Shown here: piece by piece, positions 7,561 through 16,467 of the stretch
Position numbering within the stretch: the stretch's first letter is position 1
Layout: each line of letters starts with the position of its first letter
Assembly (NCBI GenBank): GCA_965208015.1
Contig: OZ242308.1
Coordinates: forward strand, 868,001 to 932,000
Direction: 5' to 3'
DNA length: 64,000 bases
Source of the DNA: Bin87 sp965208015
GTDB lineage: Bacteria; Chloroflexota; Dehalococcoidia; Lucifugimonadales; UBA3495
The notes under the pieces: generated by a model
The model's input: the letters and a program-made list of their open reading frames with translations, nothing else
What the model was told of the DNA's origin: nothing
Databases searched by the model: none
Translations under genes and position numbers: made by a program

Positions 7561-8001
7561 TCACCTTCCTGCAGTGGTCAGCAGCGAGTTCACGCGGTCC
7601 CGGTACACGACCTTGGTGGGAATGGGCAGCTTGTGCGCGGCCCTCTGGAGGGCTTCCGCAGCCTGGTCCAGGGGCACGCCGCCGACCTCAAACATGATGC
7701 GACCGGGCTTGACCACTGCAACCCAGTGGTCGTTGGCCGCCTTGCCGCCACCCATGCGAACCTCGGCCGGCTTCTTGGACACTGGCTTGTCCGGGAAGAT
7801 CCGGATGTAGGTGCGGCCGCCGCGTTGCAGGTGACGGGTGATCGCGATACGGGCGGACTCGATCTGCCGAGCGGTGATCCACTCTGGGCTCAGGGCCTTC
7901 AGGCCGATTTCGCCGAATTCCACGGTGCTCCCGGTGGTGGCCATGCCCCGCCGCTTGCCGCGGCCCATCTTGCGGTATTTCGTCCGTTTAGGCTGAAGCA
8001 T
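7561..8001 (-). CDS. rplP: 50S ribosomal protein L16
   Basis: L16, near the A-site tRNA. 146 residues. Begins MLQPKRTKYRKMGRGKRRGMA, a near-invariant L16 start, then GEIGLKALSPEWITARQIESARIAITRHLQRGG and the KPAEVRMGGGKA loop. It follows rpsC after a 122-base gap that is filled by a family-B inverted repeat. Confidence 0.97.
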   Translation of the reverse strand: MLQPKRTKYRKMGRGKRRGMATTGSTVEFGEIGLKALSPEWITARQIESARIAITRHLQRGGRTYIRIFPDKPVSKKPAEVRMGGGKAANDHWVAVVKPGRIMFEVGGVPLDQAAEALQRAAHKLPIPTKVVYRDRVNSLLTTAGR

Positions 8002-8026
8002 GGTGGTAATCTCCGTAATCAGCTTC

Positions 8027-8117
8027 GTCAGAATCAGGATTTACAGGATCATAGGATTAGCAAGATTAGGGAACTCAATCCCGAAAATCCTGAAATCGTG
8101 TAAATCCTGATTCTGAC
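8027..8117. repeat. 91-bp MITE-like element between rpsC and rplP (family B)
   Basis: Perfect 19-bp terminal inverted repeats: GTCAGAATCAGGATTTACA at 8027-8045 and its complement at 8099-8117. The interior is AT-rich compared with the flanking genes and has no ORF. Similar arms recur at 28015-28097, 31379-31489 and as a half copy at 5129-5162. Confidence 0.85.
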
Positions 8118-8123
8118 AAATAG

Positions 8124-8861
<738 letters not shown>

Positions 8862-8864
8862 AAG

Positions 8865-9209
8865 TTAGCGCTCCTCTATCTCGTCCACTTCGATGATGAT
8901 GTGGCTGGAGCGGCGGGTAACCCGTCCAATCCGGCCTCTGGCGCGGGGCCGGAATCGCTTCAGCGGGCGCGCCTGGTCTGCCGAAATGCGCGTGATGCGC
9001 AGCTCGTTGCGGTTCATGAACTCGTTGTTCTCGGCGTTGGACGCTGCCGACTGGACAACCTTGGCTACCGACCGCGCCCAGGGCGACTGCATCAGGCTCA
9101 GGTGGTCGAGGGCGTCGTTGACGGTCATGCCTCGAACCGCGTCCATGATGGGCTTGAGACGCTTGGGCGAGGCGCCCACCTGCTTGGCCATTGCTCGGAC
9201 TACTGGCAT
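8865..9209 (-). CDS. rplV: 50S ribosomal protein L22
   Basis: L22, lining the peptide exit tunnel. 114 residues. Shows SPKRLKPIMDAVRGMTVNDAL, VVQSAASNAENN and the C-terminal RARGRIGRVTRRSSHIIIEVDE, which includes the tunnel beta-hairpin residues. Three bases separate it from rpsC and four from rpsS. Confidence 0.97.
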   Translation of the reverse strand: MPVVRAMAKQVGASPKRLKPIMDAVRGMTVNDALDHLSLMQSPWARSVAKVVQSAASNAENNEFMNRNELRITRISADQARPLKRFRPRARGRIGRVTRRSSHIIIEVDEIEER

Positions 9210-9213
9210 GGCG

Positions 9214-9498
9214 TCACCTCACCCTGCTGGAGCGTTCCGACCGGGCGACGTGGCCGCGATAGGTCCGGGTCGGCGCGAACTCGCCCAGGCGATGGCCCAC
9301 CATGTTCTCGGTGACGAACACCGGCACGTGGCGCCGGCCGTCGTGGACGCCGAAGTTCAGCCCGACCATTTCGGGCATGATCATCGAGTCCCGCGACCAG
9401 GTGCGGATGACGGTGGCCTCGCCGGATTCGCGAACCCGGTTGACCTTCTTGAGCAGTTTGGGGTGGACGTATGGTCCCTTTTTGATTGACCTTGACAT
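9214..9498 (-). CDS. rpsS: 30S ribosomal protein S19
   Basis: S19 in the head of the small subunit. 94 residues. MSRSIKKGPYVHPKLLKKV, TWSRDSMIMPEMVGLNFGVHDGRRHVPVFVTENMVGHRLGEFAPTRTYRGH (in parts) is the full family signature. A variant ends in RSSRVR. Located between rplB and rplV as expected. Confidence 0.97.
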   Translation of the reverse strand: MSRSIKKGPYVHPKLLKKVNRVRESGEATVIRTWSRDSMIMPEMVGLNFGVHDGRRHVPVFVTENMVGHRLGEFAPTRTYRGHVARSERSSRVR

Positions 9499-9548
9499 GA
9501 TGACAAACGCTGCCTGTCGGGCCGCGGGGCGGCACGAGAGTTGGGTTC

Positions 9549-10385
9549 TTACCTCCGCCAGCGGCGTCCGCGGATGATGAAGCGGCTGGAGGTCTTCTTC
9601 TTGTTGCGGGTCTTGTGTCCTAGGGTGGGCTTGCCGGTGGGCGATTTGGGACCCGGCATCCCGATGGGCGACCGGCCCTCGCCGCCGCCGTGGGGGTGGT
9701 CCACCGGGTTTTTGGCGACGCCGCGCACGTGGGGGCGCCGGCCCAGGTGACGCTTGGCACCGGCCTTGCCCAGGCTTTCGTTCTTGTGGTCGGGGTTGGA
9801 GAGCTGGCCGACGCTGGCGCGGCAGTTGAGCAGGATCCGGCGCATTTCACCCGAAGGCAGGCGGATCAGCACGTAGTCGCCCTCACGGGACAGCACTTGC
9901 GCCCCGGTGCCGGCGCCGCGCACCAACTGGCCGCCGCGGCCGGGGGTCAACTCGAGATTGTGCACCACGGTGCCGGTGGGGATGTTGCGCAGCGGCAGGG
10001 TGTTGCCGGGACTGATCTCGGCGTCCGGGCCGGACTGCACCTTGTCTCCCACGGACAGGTTCACCGGCGCCAGAATGTACGACTTCTCGCCGTCGGCGTA
10101 GTGCAGCAGCGCGATCCGGGTGGTCCGGTTCGGGTCGTACTCGATGGTCTTGACAGTGGCCGGCACCCCGTCCTTGCGTCGCTTGAAGTCGATGCGCCGG
10201 TACATGCGCCGGGAGCCGCCGCCGCGATGGTATGCCGTGATGCGGCCCTTGTTGTTCCGGCCGCCGCGCTTCTGTAGCGGTTCCAGCAGGGACTTCTCCG
10301 GCTTCTTGGTGGTGATCTCCTCGAAGGAGGGACGCACCGCGTTGCGCGTGCCGGGGGTTATGGGACGTAGGTTTTTCAGGGGCAT
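9549..10385 (-). CDS. rplB: 50S ribosomal protein L2
   Basis: L2, needed for subunit association and peptidyl transfer. 278 residues, standard. Opens MPLKNLRPITPGTRNAVRPSF. Contains GGGSRRMYRRIDFKRR, the central IPTGTVVHNLELTPGRGGQLVRGAGT, and the C-terminal GVAKNPVDHPHGGGEGRS motif with the functionally important His. Between rplW and rpsS. Confidence 0.97.
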   Translation of the reverse strand: MPLKNLRPITPGTRNAVRPSFEEITTKKPEKSLLEPLQKRGGRNNKGRITAYHRGGGSRRMYRRIDFKRRKDGVPATVKTIEYDPNRTTRIALLHYADGEKSYILAPVNLSVGDKVQSGPDAEISPGNTLPLRNIPTGTVVHNLELTPGRGGQLVRGAGTGAQVLSREGDYVLIRLPSGEMRRILLNCRASVGQLSNPDHKNESLGKAGAKRHLGRRPHVRGVAKNPVDHPHGGGEGRSPIGMPGPKSPTGKPTLGHKTRNKKKTSSRFIIRGRRWRR

Positions 10386-10421
10386 GATTTCAGCTCTCGG
10401 TGCCGACGCTCGGCGGGTTGG

Positions 10422-10706
10422 CTACAGGCCCTCGATCAGGTCGATGCGGTCGCCGACCTGCAACGTGACGACGGCCTTTTTGGTATCGGGTTGTTTCTTG
10501 AAACGGGGGCCGTAACGCTTGCGCTTGCCGCGGTTGCGCGTGATGTTGACGCTGATGACCGTGACGTTGAAGTTTTCTTCCACCGCCTGCTTGACCAGCG
10601 TCTTGTTGGCGCGTGGGGCGATCTCGAAGGTGTACTGTCCCTCTTCCTGGAGCAGGGTGCTCTTTTCGGTGATGGTGGGGCGCAGGAGGACTTCGCTGAT
10701 GTGCAT
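10422..10706 (-). CDS. rplW: 50S ribosomal protein L23
   Basis: L23 at the exit tunnel, docking site for trigger factor and SRP. 94 residues. Shows LRPTITEKSTLLQEEGQYTFEI, ANKTLVKQAVEENFNVTVISVN and GKRKRYGPRFKKQPDTKKAVVTL. The ATG overlaps the rplD stop (TAATG), implying coupled translation. Confidence 0.97.
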   Translation of the reverse strand: MHISEVLLRPTITEKSTLLQEEGQYTFEIAPRANKTLVKQAVEENFNVTVISVNITRNRGKRKRYGPRFKKQPDTKKAVVTLQVGDRIDLIEGL

Positions 10707-11371
10707 TATTCCGCCACCTCACTGGCCGCCCGGCGGGCCCGGTGCCGGGGAGACTGGCACAGTTCCGCGATGCGTTGGATGCCGCCCACGGTGATCAGGA
10801 CGGTCTGGCGCTTCAGGACGTCGTTGGCGTTCACCAAGTCCGAGGGCAGGGTCCACACCTGTTTCAAGTTGCCGCCGGCCCGCGCCACATTCTGCTGGGC
10901 TTCTTCCGTGACCACGAGCACCGAGCCGGAGATGTTCAGGTTCTCCAGCACCTGCTTCATGGACTTTGTCTTCCCATCGAGGCTGTCGAGGGAGTCGACG
11001 CAGATCAGGCGACCGCCGCGGATTTTCTCGGAGAGAACACACTGCAAAGCCTTGCGACGCATGGCGCGAGGCAAGGCTTTTCGATAGTCACGGGGCTTGG
11101 GGCCGAAGGCAATACCGCCGTGTCGCCATTGCGGGGAGCGGATACTGCCCTGACGAGCGCGGCCTGTATGCTTCTGTATCCAGGGCTTGCGTCCGCCGCC
11201 CGACACTTCGGCGCGGGTGCGTGTTGAGTGAGTGCCCTGTCGCTGGTTGAGCTGGTAGATGACCATCGCCTGGTGGACCAGGGTCTGGTTCATGGGCACG
11301 TCAAATACGGCCTCGTCCACTTCAATGGTGTCGACGGCGTTGCCGCCGGTGTTCAGTACGGGGAGTTCCAT
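10706..11371 (-). CDS. rplD: 50S ribosomal protein L4
   Basis: L4 of the large subunit. 221 residues. Shows NQTLVHQAMVIYQLNQRQGTHSTRTRAEVSGGGRKPWIQKHTGRARQGSIRSPQWRHGGIAFGPKPRDY in successive segments, the conserved loop reaching into the exit tunnel, then RKALPRAMRRKALQCVLS. In E. coli L4 represses the S10 operon; nothing here shows whether that happens. Overlaps rplW by one base. Confidence 0.97.
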   Translation of the reverse strand: MELPVLNTGGNAVDTIEVDEAVFDVPMNQTLVHQAMVIYQLNQRQGTHSTRTRAEVSGGGRKPWIQKHTGRARQGSIRSPQWRHGGIAFGPKPRDYRKALPRAMRRKALQCVLSEKIRGGRLICVDSLDSLDGKTKSMKQVLENLNISGSVLVVTEEAQQNVARAGGNLKQVWTLPSDLVNANDVLKRQTVLITVGGIQRIAELCQSPRHRARRAASEVAE

Positions 11372-11424
11372 TTCGGATCGGTTCCTTGGCGTATGGGCCG
11401 CTCGCAGCGGGTGTACCCGGTTGC

Positions 11425-12060
11425 TCAGCTCGCTTGCGCCCTGCTCTTGCCTGTTTTTCGAATGGTTACCGGGCTGTTGGGAGCGCCGGGGATGCCGCCC
11501 TTGACCATGAGCAGGTTCCGCTCGGCGTCCACACGGATGACTTCCAATCCCTTGGCGGTCACCCGGCGGTTGCCCATGTGGCCGGACATCTTCAGTCCCT
11601 TGAAGACCTTGCCCGGCGTGGTGCCGCCGCCGATGGAACCCGGAGCGCGCTGCCGGTCTGACTGACCGTGGGTGCGGGGGCCGCCGCCGAATCCGTGGCG
11701 TTTCATGGTTCCGGCGAACCCTTTGCCCTTGGACTTGCCGATAACGTCGACGATTTCACCGGGTTCGAAGATGTCCACGGATACCAGCTGGCCGACTTCA
11801 TACTCGCCGGTGTCGTCGGCGCGCACCTCCTCCAGGCGGCGGCCGATCTGGCTCCCGCGCAGGTGGCCGGCCTCGGGCTTGGTGGGCCGGCGCACGCGCC
11901 CGAACCCCAACTGGACCGATTCGTAGCCGTCTTTCTCCGCGGTGCGGATCTGGGTGACGGCGCAGGGGCCGGCCTCGATGACGGTTACGGGCACGACTTG
12001 CCCGGCGTCGTTGAACACTTGGGTCATGCCGATCTTCTTGCCGAGGAACGCCTTGAGCAT
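11425..12060 (-). CDS. rplC: 50S ribosomal protein L3
   Basis: L3 near the peptidyl transferase centre. 211 residues. Starts MLKAFLGKKIGMTQVF, then VIEAGPCAVTQIRTAEKDGY, VIGKSKGKGFAGTMKRHGF, GGTTPGKVFKGLKMSGHMGN and a C-terminal NLLMVKGGIPGAPNSPVTIRK. A 198-base non-coding gap separates it from rpsJ. Confidence 0.97.
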   Translation of the reverse strand: MLKAFLGKKIGMTQVFNDAGQVVPVTVIEAGPCAVTQIRTAEKDGYESVQLGFGRVRRPTKPEAGHLRGSQIGRRLEEVRADDTGEYEVGQLVSVDIFEPGEIVDVIGKSKGKGFAGTMKRHGFGGGPRTHGQSDRQRAPGSIGGGTTPGKVFKGLKMSGHMGNRRVTAKGLEVIRVDAERNLLMVKGGIPGAPNSPVTIRKTGKSRAQAS

Positions 12061-12258
12061 GGTTTTTGCCTGTGAGTAGTGGCCGGTGAATGGAATTCGT
12101 TAGATGAAACGGCGGCGGTGGCTTTTATGCCAGCCGCCAGCCGGAACTGCAATTTTACGACGGGATCACTATTCTTTCAAGCCTGATTGCCCCGTCCGCA
12201 CTCCGTTTTGCGTGCCGCACCCGCAATTCCGGCCGCTGCCGGCCACGGGTCGGCTGAT
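12061..12258. other. rpsJ-rplC intergenic gap
   Basis: 198 bases inside the S10 operon without an ORF. It holds one GC-rich imperfect hairpin (about 12111-12140, GGCGG...GGC-TTTTAT-GCC...CCGCC). It could be a processing site or leader structure; no family was recognised. Confidence 0.4.
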
Positions 12259-12570
12259 TTAGAGCTTGATGGAAATGTCCACTCCCGCCGGCATGTTGAG
12301 CCGGGTCAGCGCGTCGATTGTCTTACTGGTGGGTTCCATGATGTCCAGGAGCCGCTTGTGCGTCCGGATCTCGAAATGCTCGCGGGAATCCTTGTCAACG
12401 TGGGGCCCCCGGATGACGCAGAACCGGCGGATCTGCGTGGGCAGGGGCACCGGGCCCGCGACCCGGGCGCCGGTCAGTTCGGCGGTTTCCACGATCTGGG
12501 CGCTGGACTGGTCCAGCATCTTGTGGTCAAACGCCTTGAGGATGATCCGCATCTGTTGTCTTGCGACCAT
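12259..12570 (-). CDS. rpsJ: 30S ribosomal protein S10
   Basis: S10 (NusE), small-subunit protein and antitermination partner of NusB. 103 residues. Contains RIILKAFDHKMLDQSSAQIVE, TGARVAGPVPLPTQIRRFCVIRGPHVDKDSREHFEIRTHKRLLDI (in parts), DALTRLNMPAGVDISIKL. It directly follows fusA; tuf, which commonly lies between them, is absent. Confidence 0.97.
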   Translation of the reverse strand: MVARQQMRIILKAFDHKMLDQSSAQIVETAELTGARVAGPVPLPTQIRRFCVIRGPHVDKDSREHFEIRTHKRLLDIMEPTSKTIDALTRLNMPAGVDISIKL

Positions 12571-12621
12571 AATCTAATCCGATAACGCTCCTGTTGTGTG
12601 TTCTGCCGGTTGGGGCCCTGG

Positions 12622-14703
12622 CTACCGGCTGTAGACCAGGGTCCGGGCGACGCTCTCGGGCACCGGCTCGTAGTGCCGGAACTCCATGGTGTACGAGGCG
12701 CGCCCGCGAGTCAGGGACCGCAGAGCCGTAGTGTACGCGAACGTCTCCCCGAGGGGGATCATCGCGCTCACGGTCTGCAGGTCGTCCTGCCCTTCGATGC
12801 TGCGGATCTGGGCGCGGCGCCCTCCCAAGTCGCTCAGCACCTCGCTGAGAAACTCGCCCGGCGTCACGATCTCCATCTCGAAGAAGGGTTCCTGCAACAC
12901 CGGAGCCGCCCGGCGTGTTCCGTCCCGCATGGCGATCATGGCCGCGGAGCGGAAGGCCATTTCGGACGAGTCCACCGTGTGGTAGCTGCCGTCTACCAGC
13001 GTGACCTTCAAGTCAACCAGAGGATAGCCAGCCAACGGGCCGTTGTCCAGAGCCTGCTTGACGCCGGCTTCGACGGCCGGGATGTAGTTTCGCGGGATGA
13101 CGCCGCCGGTGATGCCGTCCACGAACTCGGTGCCGCTGCCGCGTTCCTGGGGTTCCAGTTCCAGCCAGACGTGCCCGTACTGGCCGTGGCCGCCGGTCTG
13201 GCGGACAAAGCGGCCCTCGATCCGCACCGGCTTGGTGATGGCTTCGCGGTAGGCGACCCGTGGCTGGCCGACGCGGGCTTCGACGTCGAACTCGCGGCGC
13301 ATTCGGTCCACGAGGACTTCCAGGTGCAGCTCACCCATGCCGGAGATCACAGTCTGGCCGGTCTCGTCGTTGAACCGCACCACGAAGGTGGGGTCTTCTT
13401 CGGACAGCTTCCGCATGGCCTCGCCCAGCTTGTCCTGGTCGGCGCGGGTGGCGGGTTCGATGGCCACCGACACGACGGGTTCGGGGAAGTGGGGCGGTTC
13501 GAGGATCACCGGCCTGTGATCAATGCAGATGGTGTCGCCGGTGAAGGTGTCCTTGAGTCCAACCGCGGCGCAGATGTTACCGGCGGTAATCTCCGGCAGC
13601 TCCTCCCGGTGGTTGGCGTGCATCCGCAGCAGACGGCCCATGCGCTCCCGGTTGCCCCGGGTCACGTTGCGCACGGCGGCGCCGGACTCGACGGTGCCGG
13701 AATAGATGCGCAGGAACACCAGCCGGCCGACGTAGGGATCGACCACGACCTTGAAGGCCAGGGCAGACAGGGGCTCGCTGTCCAGGGGCTCGCGGATCTC
13801 GACGGTGTCGGTGCCGGGGATGGTGCCCTCCACGGCCGGCACATCCAGGGGCGACGGGAGGTAGCAGATGATGGCGTCCAGCAGGGGGTCAATGCCCTTG
13901 CCGCGCATGGCGCTGCCGCACAGCACCGGGACCAGTTGGCGGTTGATGGTGGCGTTGCGAAGGGCGGAACGGAGGTCGTCGGCGCAGATGTCCTCGCCTT
14001 CAAGATACTTGATGAGCAGGGCCTCGTCCGTCTCGACGATCTTCTCGATCATTTCCTGGCGATAATCGTTGTAGGCCTGCTCGTATTCGGACGGGACCGG
14101 CATCAGTTCGGGGGGATCGGCCACGTCGTCGCGCCCGTCGGAATACATAATGGCCTGGCCTTCAATCAGATCGACCACGCCGCGAAATTCGTCCTCAGCC
14201 CCGATAGGCACCTGCACCGCAACGGGGTTGCCTTTCAGCCGGCGTCGAATGGACTCGATGGTGCGCTCGTAGGACGCGCCGACCCGGTCCATCTTGTTGA
14301 CGAAGCAGATGCGGGGAACGTCGTAGGTATCGGCCTGGCGCCAGACGGTTTCCGACTGGGGCTGCACGCCGGCCACGGCATCCAGGACCACGATGCCGCC
14401 GTCGAGGACGCGCAGGCTCCGTTCCACTTCGGCGGTGAAGTCCACGTGGCCGGGGGTGTCGATGATGTTGACCTGATGGTCGCGCCAGTAGGCCGTGGTT
14501 GCGGCAGCGGTGATGGTGATGCCCCGCTCCTTCTCCTGGGGCATCCAGTCCATGGCCGTGGTGCCCTCATCCACGCCGCCGACCTTGCGGATACGACCGG
14601 TGAGGTAGAGCACGCGCTCGGTAACCGTGGTCTTGCCGGCGTCAATGTGGGCGATGAAGCCGATGTTGCGTATCAGATCGGCGTTGGTTGTTACGGCAGT
14701 CAT
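12622..14703 (-). CDS. fusA: elongation factor G
   Basis: GTPase that drives translocation on the ribosome. 693 residues, normal. G1 GFIAHIDAGKTTVTERVL, G2 region GTTAMDWMPQEKERGITI, G3 DTPGHVDFT, G4 NKMDR, then GSAMRGKGIDPLLDAI, and domain IV with GGHGQYGHVWLELEP. Domain V ends with GRASYTMEFRHYEPVPESVA. It lies between rpsG and rpsJ in a str operon lacking tuf. Confidence 0.97.
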   Translation of the reverse strand: MTAVTTNADLIRNIGFIAHIDAGKTTVTERVLYLTGRIRKVGGVDEGTTAMDWMPQEKERGITITAAATTAYWRDHQVNIIDTPGHVDFTAEVERSLRVLDGGIVVLDAVAGVQPQSETVWRQADTYDVPRICFVNKMDRVGASYERTIESIRRRLKGNPVAVQVPIGAEDEFRGVVDLIEGQAIMYSDGRDDVADPPELMPVPSEYEQAYNDYRQEMIEKIVETDEALLIKYLEGEDICADDLRSALRNATINRQLVPVLCGSAMRGKGIDPLLDAIICYLPSPLDVPAVEGTIPGTDTVEIREPLDSEPLSALAFKVVVDPYVGRLVFLRIYSGTVESGAAVRNVTRGNRERMGRLLRMHANHREELPEITAGNICAAVGLKDTFTGDTICIDHRPVILEPPHFPEPVVSVAIEPATRADQDKLGEAMRKLSEEDPTFVVRFNDETGQTVISGMGELHLEVLVDRMRREFDVEARVGQPRVAYREAITKPVRIEGRFVRQTGGHGQYGHVWLELEPQERGSGTEFVDGITGGVIPRNYIPAVEAGVKQALDNGPLAGYPLVDLKVTLVDGSYHTVDSSEMAFRSAAMIAMRDGTRRAAPVLQEPFFEMEIVTPGEFLSEVLSDLGGRRAQIRSIEGQDDLQTVSAMIPLGETFAYTTALRSLTRGRASYTMEFRHYEPVPESVARTLVYSR

Positions 14704-14744
14704 ACCTGTACCTGGGGAGAGTTGGGGGAATAGCAGACAGAAAG

Positions 14745-14772
14745 GTAGGGGCGAATTACCATTCGCCCCTAC
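14745..14772. repeat. short GGGGCGAAT palindrome (family C)
   Basis: Perfect 12-bp stem GTAGGGGCGAAT / ATTCGCCCCTAC with a TACC loop, in the rpsG-fusA gap. Related palindromes lie at 52671-52698, 54674-54699 and 58086-58113. No T-run follows on either strand, so it is not a classical terminator. Confidence 0.85.
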
Positions 14773-14787
14773 GACGGACAGCGGGGG

Positions 14788-15258
14788 TTAGCGGCGGTAA
14801 TGTACGAAGGCGCGGTTGGCCTCCGCCATGCGGTGCAGCTCGTCCTTGCGTCGGACGGCGGAACCTTCACCGCGGGCGGCATCCATGAACTCGTTAGCGA
14901 GCCCGCGTGCCATGCGCATGCCGTTGCGGGCGCGGGCGCCCCGAATGATCCAGCGCATGGCCAGCGCCTCGCTGCGGCTGGTGCGGAGTTCCACCGGAAC
15001 CTGGTAGGTGGCGCCGCCGACGCGGCGGGGCCGCACCTCAACCAGAGGTGTGGCATTGCGCAGGGCCGTGGTGAACACGCCCATGGGATCCTGGTTCATG
15101 TCGGTCCGCACCAGGTCCAGGGCGTCATAAACCACCCGCTGGGCGGTGGACTTTTTGCCCTTGAGCATGACCCGGTTGATGAACTTGGCCAACTCGGTGT
15201 TATTGTAACGCGGATCGGGTTTGACGATCCTGGGTTCGGCGCGACGTCTGCGTGACAT
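14788..15258 (-). CDS. rpsG: 30S ribosomal protein S7
   Basis: S7, which organises the 16S 3' domain. The start is ATG 15258, opening MSRRRRAEPRIVKPDPRYNN, 156 residues. A longer in-frame reading of 20 residues upstream is untypical and was dropped. Family segments: AKFINRVMLKGKKSTAQRVVYDALD, PRRVGGATYQVPVELR and GEGSAVRRKDELHRMAEANRAF. Between rpsL and fusA. Confidence 0.96.
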   Translation of the reverse strand: MSRRRRAEPRIVKPDPRYNNTELAKFINRVMLKGKKSTAQRVVYDALDLVRTDMNQDPMGVFTTALRNATPLVEVRPRRVGGATYQVPVELRTSRSEALAMRWIIRGARARNGMRMARGLANEFMDAARGEGSAVRRKDELHRMAEANRAFVHYRR

Positions 15259-15340
15259 GATGAATGTACCTTGCGATCCAAAATGAGCCACCCCCGGCGC
15301 TGGGGGTGACGGTGGCATTATTTCTCAGCTCGGTTCTCGT

Positions 15341-15751
15341 TCAGTTTTTACGAGTACCGTACTTGCTGCGACCCTGGCGGCGTCCGTCGACGCCTTCGGT
15401 GTCCAGGTTGCTGCGCACAACGTGGTAGCGGACGCCGGGCAGGTCCTTGACGCGGCCGCCGCGGATCAGGACCACCGAGTGCTCTTGCAGGTTGTGGCCT
15501 TCGCCGCCGATGTAGGCGGTCACTTCCACGCCGTTGGTCAGCCGAACGCGGCAGATCTTGCGGAGCGCGGAGTTGGGCTTCTTGGGGGTCATGGTGCGAA
15601 CCTGGATGCACACGCCGCGACGCTGCGGACACCCGGGGCCCCACTTGGTGCGGTTCCGCAGGGAGTTCTGCACCCAGTGCAGAGCCGGCGCCTTAGTCTT
15701 TTTGCGCACCGGCTTGCGGCCCTTGCGCACCAGTTGATTGACAGTAGGCAT
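15341..15751 (-). CDS. rpsL: 30S ribosomal protein S12
   Basis: S12 in the decoding centre. 136 residues. MPTVNQLVRKGRKP start; PQRRGVCIQVRTMTPKKPNSALRKICRVRLTNG; GGEGHNLQEHSVVLIRGGRVKDLPGVRYH. The Lys residues linked in E. coli to streptomycin response (TPKKPNS and GRVKDLPG) are the common wild-type ones. First gene of the cluster, 39-46 bases downstream of the predicted start of transcription. Confidence 0.97.
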   Translation of the reverse strand: MPTVNQLVRKGRKPVRKKTKAPALHWVQNSLRNRTKWGPGCPQRRGVCIQVRTMTPKKPNSALRKICRVRLTNGVEVTAYIGGEGHNLQEHSVVLIRGGRVKDLPGVRYHVVRSNLDTEGVDGRRQGRSKYGTRKN

Positions 15752-15796
15752 GAAAATTCCTTTGTCGCCGGGGTTTGTCCGGCGCAGCGATGAAAG

Positions 15797-15826
15797 ATGT
15801 TACTGCCAGTCGCCGGATTGTGTCAA
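15797..15826 (-). promoter_or_regulatory. promoter of the str-S10-spc cluster
   Basis: On the minus strand TTGACA (15826-15821), 18-base spacer, TAACAT (15802-15797), a good sigma-70-type promoter. Transcription would start near 15790, leaving a leader of about 40 bases before rpsL. No comparable promoter was seen further down the cluster. Confidence 0.75.
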
Positions 15827-15978
15827 CCGGAACCATACTCAACTGTGAGCAAAACGGCTCAACAGTGCCTCGGCATACCTGCGAACCTCTCAGGCGACTG
15901 CCTGTTTCGGACTGAACGCCGAGCCGCGCGGCGGCTTTAGGAACACCCGACGTTCACGAAGTCCCCCTCGCTGGAGCG

Positions 15979-16338
15979 CTACGTTTGGGCAAGCAGGGGG
16001 CGGATCTTGTCCAGGAGGGCCTCCACGTCATCCAGGCTTTCAGCCACCAGGACGGCGTCCATGTCGTTTTCGTAGAAGTTCTCGTGGAGGTCGCTGGCCA
16101 CGGCAAAGAAGCGGCGGATGTCGCCGTCACCGGTCTCGGCGCGCAGCCTGCTGGCCGTTCTGTGGTAATGCCGATGGCGGTTGTGCTCCCACCCGCGCTG
16201 CTCGGCGATGGCCTTGAGCATCTGGGTGGCGGCCCCCCAGCCCTTTTCGGGTGCCTGCGCCAGGTCGCCGGCGGTCAGCTCCCGTCTGGCCTGAGCCATG
16301 AAATGCTCGCTGGCTTCTTGATACTGCTGCGTGGTCAC
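15979..16338 (-). CDS. PaREP1-like small protein
   Basis: 119 residues, all-helical in appearance. The pattern HFMAQARRELTAGDLAQAPEKGWGAATQMLKAIAEQRGW, then HYHRTASRL and FAVASDLHENFYEND resembles PaREP1/HEPN-like proteins. The function of these is unknown; some related families are toxins or pair with nucleotidyltransferases, but no partner lies here. A paralogue sits at 40535-40990, sharing the E-K-x-W/Y-G-A-A-T-Q core and the later F..A..F/H-x-N-F segment. Confidence 0.65.
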   Translation of the reverse strand: MTTQQYQEASEHFMAQARRELTAGDLAQAPEKGWGAATQMLKAIAEQRGWEHNRHRHYHRTASRLRAETGDGDIRRFFAVASDLHENFYENDMDAVLVAESLDDVEALLDKIRPLLAQT

Positions 16339-16467
16339 CGGAGAACTCCTGCCATGTGTCAGGTTACCAGCGCTCTGATAAGAAGGACAAATGCCAAGCT
16401 GTCAGGCAGATGCGTGACCGGCGCCAGAGCCGGCACACAATTGGCGTAATCACGCCACCGGCGACTG

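Noticed and set aside
12598..14733. 711-codon plus-strand ORF opposite fusA
   Set aside because: Shadow frame rich in His, Gly and Val; EF-G on the other strand is complete.
15259..15318. Longer S7 start
   Set aside because: Adds 20 residues not seen in S7; ATG 15258 gives the canonical N-terminus.
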